A stretch of 64,000 bases of DNA. Source: Achatina immaculata (taxonomy: Eukaryota; Mollusca; Gastropoda; Stylommatophora; Achatinidae). Position 1 is the stretch's first letter; the number at the start of each line of letters is the position of its first letter. Made by a program: the position numbers and the translations under genes. The notes beneath the pieces are model-generated. The model saw only the letters and a list, made by a program, of their open reading frames with translations, searched no databases and was not told where the DNA came from. Positions 53,701-61,663 of this stretch are shown here, piece after piece. The stretch lies in contig CM019693.1 of the NCBI GenBank assembly GCA_009760885.1, forward strand, positions 43,611,433-43,675,432. Reading direction: 5' to 3'.

Positions 53701-56700
53701 AGCCCTACTATTCTTGTCCTCACATTGAACAATCTTCTCTAGAGCCCTACTATTCTTGTCCTCACATTGAACAGTGTTCCCATTCACCAAGATGATGAGA
53801 TGTTTCTGAGAGCTGTCTGACCCTTGTTGTTCTTGCATTGATTAGTTTGCAAAAACAGACTTACAGAATTTATGCTGGTATTTTGCACAAAAAAAAAGTA
53901 TTAAAAAAATAGAATAAGGAGCAGTCATCCAATCATAAAGTTTTTGTACTGTGTACTGGCAGGGTAAACAATGTGCACACCACTTCTGCCTTAAAGAGGG
54001 ACCGAGATGATGATGATGACTCCCCCAAAGGTTGGTTTAGCAGACTCAAAAAGACAGCCCAGCCTGAGCAGTCTCACTCTATGGCCCTGTCTAGTAAAGA
54101 GACTGTCTATGAAATTCAGTGTAAGTCTTCATTTAAATTTCATAGCAGCATAATATGTCAAATTCATGATTATGAAAGTAGATTAGATGAAGCCAGCCCT
54201 GCTGTGCGCATGGCAAAGTGGTCAAATACATCCTGCAGATCTGCACTGTTTAGGGAGACTGAAGAGCCCAAACCTAGTTCCAGGAAAAGATTGTGAGTGG
54301 AAAAGTCCCATGTTGTCATGGAGGTGACCCATTTTGATGTCTACATGATTGAGCATATGAAACTGAATGTAGAAGAAGAAAGTGAACCTCTAGCAGTCCT
54401 ATAATTTCCCACAGTGCACTGCTAGAAACCCTTCACTGATTTTCTTCTGGAATGATTCTCTCATATTAGTGTAGATCAGGAGTGTTGAAGGGGCTTGTGT
54501 TCTGGTGGTATATGGTATCTTGGCAAATTATTCCTAGGCATTACCTGTAGTTGCCTTCAGTGAGATGTCATAATTCATTGTTTTGCTGCAGTGAGCCTAC
54601 ATATATTTGTACAGTATATCTTTTTATCATAGAAGGCAGTTTTAAAGCTTGTAGAAGTTGTGTGTAGAACTTGCTCAGCATCATATTGCCAGAGAGCAAA
54701 GGTGAGTGGATTGAATGACAGCACAGTTTGCAGGGCTAGCCAAAACCTAGTAGCTTGGTAGTAGATTATGTTGAGATGCTCACTTTCTGAATCCACTGCA
54801 GGTTTCTAAGCCAGCCATTCTCAGTCTGACATGAAACACATGTTCTATTACCTTCATAGCATTGTCTGCCTATGTTCTGTTACCTTCACAGCATTGTCTG
54901 CCTATGTTCTATTACCTTCACAGCATTGTCTGCCTATGTTCTGTTACCTTCACAGCATTGTCTGCCTATGTTCTGTTACCTTCACAGCATTGTCTGCCTA
55001 TGTTCTGTTACCTTCACAGCATTGTCTGCCTATGTTCTATTACCTTCACAGCATTATCTACCTATGTTCTATTACCTTCACAGCATTGTCTGCCTGTGTT
55101 CTGTTACTTTCACAGCATTGTCTGCCTATGTTCTATTACCTTCACAGCATTGTCTGCCTATGTTCTATTACCTTCACAGCATTGTCTGCCTGCGTTCTGT
55201 TACTTTCACAGCATTGTCTGCCTGCGTTCTGTTACTTTCACAGCATTGTCTGCCTATGTTCTGTTACTTTCACAGCATTGTCTGCCTATGTTCTGTTACT
55301 TTCACAGCATTGTGTGCTCTCATTTCTGGGCAGATAAGACAGAAAGAATCATTTCACTGAGCAGCTTCACTTGTATCTCATTCTGTCAACATTTTATTGG
55401 CATAGTCAAGCAAGCAGCAGCAAGCAATGTTCCGTGTGTAGTTTGTATATTTTATTGACATAATCAAGCAAGCAGCAACAAGCAGTGTTTAATGTATAGT
55501 TTGTATATTTTATTGACATAATCAAGCAAGCAGCAACAAGCAGTGTTTAATGTATAGTTTGTATATTGGCATAGTCAAGCAAGCAACAACAAGCAATGTT
55601 TAATGTATAGTTTATATACTGGTGTAGTCAAGCAAACAGCAACAAGCAATGTTCCATATATAGTTTGTATTCATAAACTAGCTGATTACCCAACGTTACT
55701 TGAGAATTAATTAATTAATTAATACCGTGGAGTGGATTTGAGATCACCATGTTTCTCCCACAGACAACCTTATGTTGCTTGCTCAAAGGTGGGTTCGCCC
55801 AAGAAATTTATTCTTGCTCCTGGAGGTGAAACTAAAAATGTTGTATATAATCAAGTTTTGAGTTAAATTAATATTATAGTGAATTTGTAAAAGGCTTTAC
55901 TCTATAATTTGTAGACTGCCCCTGTAACTTGTTGATCATGATCGAGTGCAAGTCTCACTGGAAATTGCAATCTCCTAAAGTTAAAAGGGAGATCTGTTGG
56001 AAAGAGTGGTATCCGTGGGATAAAAACTGCTTCACCTTCTCCCTGTCCTGTTAAGAGACTGTCTATGAAATTCAGTGTAAGTCTTCATTTAAATTTCATA
56101 GCAGCATAATATGTCAAATTCATGATTATGAAAGTAGATTAGATGAAGCCAGCCCTGCTGTGCGCATGGCAAAGTGGTCAAATACATCCTGCAGATCTGC
56201 ACTGTTTAGGGAGACTGAAGAGCCCAAACCTAGTTCCAGGAAAAGATTGTGAGTGGAAAAGTCCCATGTTGTCATGGAGGTGACCCATTTTGATGTCTAC
56301 ATGATTGAGCATATGAAACTGAATGTAGAAGAAGAAAGTGAACCTCTAGCAGTCCTATAATTTCCCACAGTGCACTGCTAGAAACCCTTCACTGATTTTC
56401 TTCTGGAATGATTCTCTCATATTAGTGTAGATCAGGAGTGTTGAAGGGGCTTGTGTTCTGGTGGTATATGGTATCTTGGCAAATTATTCCTAGGCATTAC
56501 CTGTAGTTGCCTTCAGTGAGATGTCATAATTCATTGTTTTGCTGCAGTGAGCCTACATATATTTGTACAGTATATCTTTTTATCATAGAAGGCAGTTTTA
56601 AAGCTTGTAGAAGTTGTGTGTAGAACTTGCTCAGCATCATATTGCCAGAGAGCAAAGGTGAGTGGATTGAATGACAGCACAGTTTGCAGGGCTAGCCAAA

Positions 56701-58811
56701 ACCTAGTAGCTTGGTAGTAGATTATGTTGAGATGCTCACTTTCTGAATCCACTGCAGGTTTCTAAGCCAGCCATTCTCAGTCTGACATGAAACACATGTT
56801 CTATTACCTTCATAGCATTGTCTGCCTATGTTCTGTTACCTTCACAGCATTGTCTGCCTATGTTCTATTACCTTCACAGCATTGTCTGCCTATGTTCTGT
56901 TACCTTCACAGCATTGTCTGCCTATGTTCTGTTACCTTCACAGCATTGTCTGCCTATGTTCTGTTACCTTCACAGCATTGTCTGCCTATGTTCTATTACC
57001 TTCACAGCATTATCTGCCTATGTTCTATTACCTTCACAGCATTGTCTGCCTGTGTTCTGTTACTTTCACAGCATTGTCTGCCTATGTTCTATTACCTTCA
57101 CAGCATTGTCTGCCTATGTTCTATTACCTTCACAGCATTGTCTGCCTGCGTTCTGTTACTTTCACAGCATTGTCTGCCTGCGTTCTGTTACTTTCACAGC
57201 ATTGTCTGCCTATGTTCTGTTACTTTCACAGCATTGTCTGCCTATGTTCTGTTACTTTCACAGCATTGTGTGCTCTCATTTCTGGACAGATAAGACAGAA
57301 AGAATCATTTCACTGAGCAGCTTCACTTGTATCTCATTCTGTCAACATTTTATTGGCATAGTCAAGCAAGCAGCAGCAAGCAATGTTCCGTGTGTAGTTT
57401 GTATATTTTATTGACATAATCAAGCAAGCAGCAGCAAGCAGTGTTTCGTGTGTAGTTTGTATATTTTATTGACATAATCAAGCAAGCAGCAACAAGCAGT
57501 GTTTAATGTATAGTTTGTATATTGGCATAGTCAAGCAAGCAACAACAAGCAATGTTTAATGTATAGTTTATATACTGGTGTAGTCAAGCAAACAGCAACA
57601 AGCAATGTTCCATATATAGTTTGTATTCATAAACTAGCTGATTACCCAACGTTACTTGAGAATTAATTAATTAATTAATACCGTGGAGTGGATTTGAGAT
57701 CACCATGTTTCTCCCACAGACAACCTTATGTTGCTTGCTCAAAGGTGGGTTCGCCCAAGAAATTTATTCTTGCTCCTGGAGGTGAAACTAAAAATGTTGT
57801 ATATAATCAAGTTTTGAGTTAAATTAATATTATAGTGAATTTGTAAAAGGCTTTACTCTATAATTTGTAGACTGCCCCTGTAACTTGTTGATCATGATCG
57901 AGTGCAAGTCTCACTGGAAATTGCAATCTCCTAAAGTTAAAAGGGAGATCTGTTGGAAAGAGTGGTATCCGTGGGATAAAAACTGCTTCACCTTCTCCCT
58001 GTCCTGTTAAGATGTTGCTTAAATTACATTGCCTAGCATCTTCTTTACACATAGTCTTGTGCCATTGCAAAGTTTTGGTGGATTGAGGTTCTGTAGTAAA
58101 ATAATTGGAGATCCCACCCTAATTTTCACCCCCTTTCACCCCCATGCAAATGGGAGCTGAACTTGGATGTAAACGGCACCGGGAGTGTTACCCCCATCCA
58201 CTCCCACCCCTCTCTCACACCGCCACCACCACCCCCACCCCCCCCCCCACCCCCACCCCAGTGCCGATGGGGGCTGAACATGGATGTAAATGGCATCAGG
58301 AGTGTCACTATCATCTCAGCGACTCTGAAAACTATAGGAGTCGACATTAATATCGGTTGCTGACAAAATTATTTTTACATGTCATCTGCTTCCCACCTCA
58401 CCCCTAGGGGTGTCGTACCCCCACAGTAGTTTTTTCAGATTGTAAGATTGGTTAAAATTGCTCTAGGCATTCCAGAGGTATGCTGGAACATACACAAGTT
58501 GAAGAGTAAACAAATTTAATTATAACAAAAATGAGACAATCATAATTATTTGGACTTGTCATGGGAAACTACAAATGCTGCTCATAGAACAGCACTGGTC
58601 TCACGATTATCTCCCTTAGACCACGCTTTTTTTCCTCCTTGAATTTAGTGGATAGTATGTCACCCCCTTCCCATCCCTATCCCTATGGTTGCAAGGGGTG
58701 TCTTACTACCACAGTATTTTTTTTCCAGATTGTAAGTCATATATGTACCAAGTTTGGTTGAAATTGCTCCAGGCATTCCAGAGTTATGCCAAAACATACA
58801 CATACATACAT

Positions 58812-58851
<40 letters not shown>

Positions 58852-60763
58852 TTTCAAAGAGGAAGAAGATTGGGTAGAAAAAAGTGGCAAACTTAGATAG
58901 AGTAAGATCAGTATAGTTTTATAGTTTGATTAAGATTGTGATGATTTTATCTGCCTTCACCTCAAATGTATGACCCTCCTTATTATTGTGTTTTGCTAGG
59001 AGTAATGATGATTTTGTCTGCTGTCACCTCATAATGTGTCACTCTTCTTCTGTTCTTGTGTTTGGCTAGGAGTAATGATGATTTTGTCTGCTGTCATCTC
59101 ATAATGTATCATTCTTCTTCTGTTCTTGTGTTTTGCTAGGAGTAATGATGATTTTGTCTGCTGTCACCTCATAATGAATCACTCTTCTTGTGTTTTGCTA
59201 TGAGTAATGATGTTTTGTCTGCTGTCACCTCATAATGTATCACTCTTCTTCTGTTCTTGTGTTTGGCTAGGAGTAATGATGATTTGTCTGTTGTCATCTC
59301 ATAATGTATCACTCTTCTGTTTTTGTGTTTTGCTAGGAGTAATGATGATTTATCTGCTGTCATCTCATAATTTATTACTCTTCTTTGTTCTTGTGTTTTG
59401 CTAGGAGTAATGATGATTTTGTCTGCTGTCATCTCGTAATGTATCATTCTTCTTGTTCTTGTGTTTTGCTAAGAGTAATGATGTTTTGTCTGCTGTCACC
59501 TCATAATGAATCACTCTTCTTGTGTTCTTGTTTTTGGATAGGAGTAATGCTGATTTTGTCTGCTGTCACCTCATAATGAATCAGTCTTCTTGTTTTTGTG
59601 TGTTGGCTAGGAGTAATGATGATTTTGTCTGCTGTCACCTCATAATGAATCACTCTTCTTGTTTTTGTGTGTTGGCTAGGAGTAATGATGATTTTGTCTG
59701 CTGTCACCTCATAATGAATCACTCTTCTTGCATTCTTGTGTTTCAGTTCATGCTGTAAAACCAGAATGTATGGAGGAATACCTCAACCAGTTGTAAGTAT
59801 TCCCGAGTTTTTATTTAATCACTCATGCCATGTACATGTTCTGTGGTTACAGTTTTATACTGTTCATATTAGAATGTATAATGGGTACTAGTCGACTAGT
59901 AAACTACCTTGAGGCATTTAAAGATTAAAAACATAACTATAGTTATATGATTTTGTTCCATAGTTGTAGGATTGTACTTTTAAACTTCCACCAACACCAA
60001 ATAATTATAATTTCCCAGTAAAATTTAGTGAACATGATGAATGGCAACCCAAAATGTTGATATGTCACTGTGATGCAGAGTAGTCTAAAGGTTAAAAGTG
60101 ACCTGTCTTCTCACTTGAAAGATAGTGGGTTTGTCACGTGCTGTAGTCAGTCTTTTGTAAAAACAAGTACCACATGCACTTGTGCCAGGGAAAACAGTCT
60201 CTGACAGACCTGCCTCCCAGGCAAGCCACAGTATTAGACTTAGACATCAGTAAAAGAAGAAATGAAGGGAAAGTATGATGTGTGATAGGTGACCTCAGTT
60301 CTGTAAGTAAAGTATTCTGCATGAGTCTACAATGAGTGAATGAAAAAGAATAAACTTATTCATTCATCATTATCACAGCCACCATTGTCAGTCATCAGTC
60401 ACATCATCATCATGAGATGCCGTGACAGAACACAGTCAGTCATGCCTCGCCATAGATTGGGACTTTCATTTCAGATGGTAGTTTTGTTCCTGTCATAATA
60501 TCAAACTATCTTTACCTCTTTCTGCCTTCCTCTGTCTCTTTTTTTCCAAAGGTATAGTTTTATAACAATTAATGTTGAGTAGATCATTTTTTTTTTTTTT
60601 TTACTTAGATCATAAAGATTAACTTGATTATTAGTTTGAAAATGCCTCACCTCTTTTTCTGTGTTTGTTAGCTCCACCTTTCAGCAGCTGATGAAAGATA
60701 AAGGCACTGGTGCAGAACTTGTAGGCAGTTTCACTGTAGAGATTGGAGATCAGGATGAAGCAG
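50687..60763 (+). CDS. NIPSNAP: NIPSNAP family mitochondrial protein, 5' part (exons 1-4), continues past the window
   Basis: Exons: 50687-50778, 53963-54120, 59747-59792, 60672-60763. They join in phase (2, 1, 2, 1) to 388 nt, about 129 residues. The start MAALWKTVSVKPLRPFISAS is basic, hydroxylated and free of acidic residues, a typical mitochondrial presequence. The mature part carries NIPSNAP landmarks: GWFSRL, LSSKETVYEIQFHAVKPEC, and ELVGSFTVEIGDQDEAG (compare the vertebrate LVGNWNTWYGEQDQAVHLW region). Family knowledge: NIPSNAP1/2 are mitochondrial proteins with ferredoxin-like domains implicated in mitophagy signalling and vesicle or metabolic roles; the exact activity is not settled. 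The acidic run DRDDDDD just after the presequence is unusual. The C-terminal half is not in the window. Exon 1 was found by presequence character plus matching phase; the other exons are secure by homology. Confidence 0.88.
50779..51520. other. NIPSNAP intron 1, proximal part
   Basis: No gene or repeat recognised; a G run lies at 51461-51472. Confidence 0.45.
51530..53785 (+). repeat. 42-bp minisatellite, over 50 copies
   Basis: Unit CACATTGAACAGTCTTCCCT plus AGACCTCTACTATTCTTGTCCT. Two main variants (GAACAGTCTTCCCTAGAC and GATCAGTCTTCTCTAGAG/TATAG) are interspersed, the second dominating the middle. The unit is a multiple of 3, so some parts are open on either strand. Located in NIPSNAP intron 1, ending about 180 bp before exon 2. 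Confidence 0.95.
51579..51660 (+). mobile_element. Retroposon tail inserted in the 42-bp minisatellite
   Basis: GGGCAGAATGTAAGGCGGGC to AATAAAGATTATTCATTC interrupts a unit between TCCT and TCCTCACATT, so TCCT may be a short target-site duplication. Same family as 21104-21180. Confidence 0.75.
53963..54120 (+). CDS. NIPSNAP: NIPSNAP exon 2
   Basis: Acceptor gtactggcag, donor T|GTAAGT. Reads VNNVHTTSALKRDRDDDDDS, PKGWFSRLKKTAQPEQSHSM and ALSSKETVYEIQ. The GWFSRL and SKET..YEIQ segments match the start of the mature NIPSNAP1/2 protein. Its last 24 nt and donor are copied at 56053-56076 by a tandem duplication. Confidence 0.92.
54835..55320 (+). repeat. 32-bp minisatellite, about 15 copies (copy 1)
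   Basis: Unit TGTTCTGTTACCTTCACAGC plus ATTGTCTGCCTA, spacing exactly 32 bp. Three units span 32 codons, so all three forward frames are open, an arithmetic effect. Confidence 0.93.
55385..55665 (+). repeat. Roughly 58-bp array, about 5 copies (repeated at 57341-57621)
   Basis: Unit around ATAGTCAAGCAAGCAGCAGC, AAGCAATGTTCCGTGTGTAG, TTTGTATATTTTATTGAC. Copies in the two duplicates differ slightly more than the flanks do. Confidence 0.85.
56791..57276 (+). repeat. 32-bp minisatellite (copy 2)
   Basis: Same array in the second copy of the 1,956-bp duplication, with the same number of units. Confidence 0.93.
57635..58850 (+). repeat. Interspersed repeat of uncertain class, ending in CATA/TA tract
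   Basis: Begins CTAGCTGATTACCCAACGTT and includes two similar blocks ending TTGAAATTGCTCCAGGCATT, CCAGAGTTATG (58440-58490 and 58735-58800), then CATACA and (TA)n at 58818-58849. Similar motifs are common in invertebrate interspersed repeats; the class was not determined. An incomplete first copy lies at 55679-56052. Confidence 0.5.
58930..59746 (+). repeat. 70-bp array running into the NIPSNAP exon 3 acceptor
   Basis: Unit: TTTTGCTAGGAGTAATGATG, ATTTTGTCTGCTGTCACCTC, ATAATGAATCACTCTTCTTC plus a T-rich 10 bp; about 11 copies, some shortened to 60-65 bp. Each unit has a T-rich tract followed by GCTAG. In the last unit this position is occupied by the true acceptor TGTGTTTCAG. Confidence 0.9.
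59747..59792 (+). CDS. NIPSNAP: NIPSNAP exon 3
   Basis: A 46-nt exon with acceptor tgtgtttcag and donor GTAAGT. Completes F and reads HAVKPECMEEYLNQL, matching the conserved HNVKPEC motif. It lies at the end of a 70-bp tandem array. Confidence 0.93.
60060..60335 (+). mobile_element. SINE-like repeat
   Basis: AGTCTAAAGGTTAAAAGTGA and ATAGTGGGTTTGTCACG resemble degraded A and B boxes; the body is unlike the other SINEs. In NIPSNAP intron 3. Confidence 0.35.
60672..60763 (+). CDS. NIPSNAP: NIPSNAP exon 4
   Basis: Acceptor gtttgttag, donor GTTTGT (weaker). Reads FSTFQQLMKDKGTGAELVGS then FTVEIGDQDEA, the LVG(N/S) and EQDQA-equivalent segment of the first NIPSNAP domain. The next exon should start beyond 64000. 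Confidence 0.9.
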
Positions 60764-61029
60764 GTTTGTCAGCTCTATCCCTTCATTCTGTTTCCTGTCT
60801 TATCAGTCCTGTGCTTAGAACTATCAGAAAGACAACTCTTCATCTGTTCTGCAGGATCTGCCGTGGCCTTGTAGATGGGTTTAGGCTACTGTTTGTATTA
60901 ACCATCTGTTCCTTTTCTTTTTCATTTATCATAAATGATAAGCCTGTGTTTGTTTAAAGGAGAATTTACAAAGGATTAAAGAAATAATACCTTGTTGGTA
61001 GCAGTGCAGATGAAGCAGCTGACTTGGGA
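60764..61029. other. NIPSNAP intron 4, proximal part, nothing recognised
   Basis: No homology seen on either strand. Confidence 0.4.
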
Positions 61030-61263
61030 TGTGCTGTGGATGACTAACTCAGACCAAAAATAGCACTGAGATGGACACTACAGGGGGACAGGAGTAAAAG
61101 TAGGTCATCGGAGACGTGGAGAACAACAACAGAGAGGATGTTGAGCAATAGAGGGCTTTACCTGAGCAAGAGCAGAAAAAAAGGGTGAAGGACAGGCATT
61201 GGCGGGAAAGCCTTTGAAGAAGTCCCATGTGCCCTGAGCATTTAAGGTTCAGAGAGAGAGAGA
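61030..61263 (+). mobile_element. LINE-A 3' fragment, diverged, (AG)n tail
   Basis: ACCAAAAATAGCACTGAGAT to GAGCATTTAAGGTTC followed by AGAGAGAGAGAGAGA. More diverged than the other copies (GCATTTAAG in place of GCACTTAAG). Confidence 0.85.
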
Positions 61264-61660
61264 GAACGATTTTAAAAGACAGCAGATAGAGCCGGAAAGT
61301 AAAAATTAAGATAATATGGTGTAAATTAATCCTTTTTGTGGGGCAGGTAAACAAAACCAATGGAAAGAAGAATAACTTGGATAATGCAGGAAGAGATAAG
61401 ATTTTATAGTGAGCTTGATGAAAAGGTTCAGAAGTAATCTAGAAGATAGAAAAGCTGGCAATTATTGGAAAACTTGAGAGAAAAATGAGAGGGAGAGCAA
61501 GAGACAGTTATCTGTATATGCAGGCCAAGTGACATAGGAAAAGCAAAGCAGCTGATCTGGTTAGAAATGCTAAGGACAACACAGAAATAATACATGTATT
61601 ATCATAATATTATATATATATATATATACTATTATATAATAATACATGTATTATCATAAT
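61264..61660. other. Intronic DNA with a duplicated 20-bp flank around a TA tract
   Basis: AATAATACATGTATTATCAT occurs at about 61586 and 61637, separated by a (TA)n stretch, directly beside the 3' end of the LINE-B element. Confidence 0.5.
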
Positions 61661-61663
61661 ACT

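Larger units (their letters stand above)
54097..58010 (+). repeat. 1,956-bp tandem duplication starting inside NIPSNAP exon 2
   Basis: Copy 1 is 54097-56052 and copy 2 is 56053-58008; offset is 1,956 bp at both ends. The junction shows AAGA in common. Differences are few (for example TATCTACCT/TATCTGCCT; GGGCAGATAAG/GGACAGATAAG). It contains 24 nt of exon 2 with its donor, a 32-bp minisatellite, a 58-bp array and part of an interspersed repeat. Confidence 0.93.

Noticed and set aside
51511..53838. Long open frames (up to 198 codons) in the 42-bp array on both strands
   Set aside because: The unit length is a multiple of three, so frames stay open by arithmetic. No start context, no homology, and unit variants with TATAG stops are mixed in.
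54831..57414. Three overlapping 160-200 codon frames over the 32-bp array, in two copies
   Set aside because: All three forward frames are open together and encode the same shifted repeat, which is a property of a stop-free 32-bp unit.
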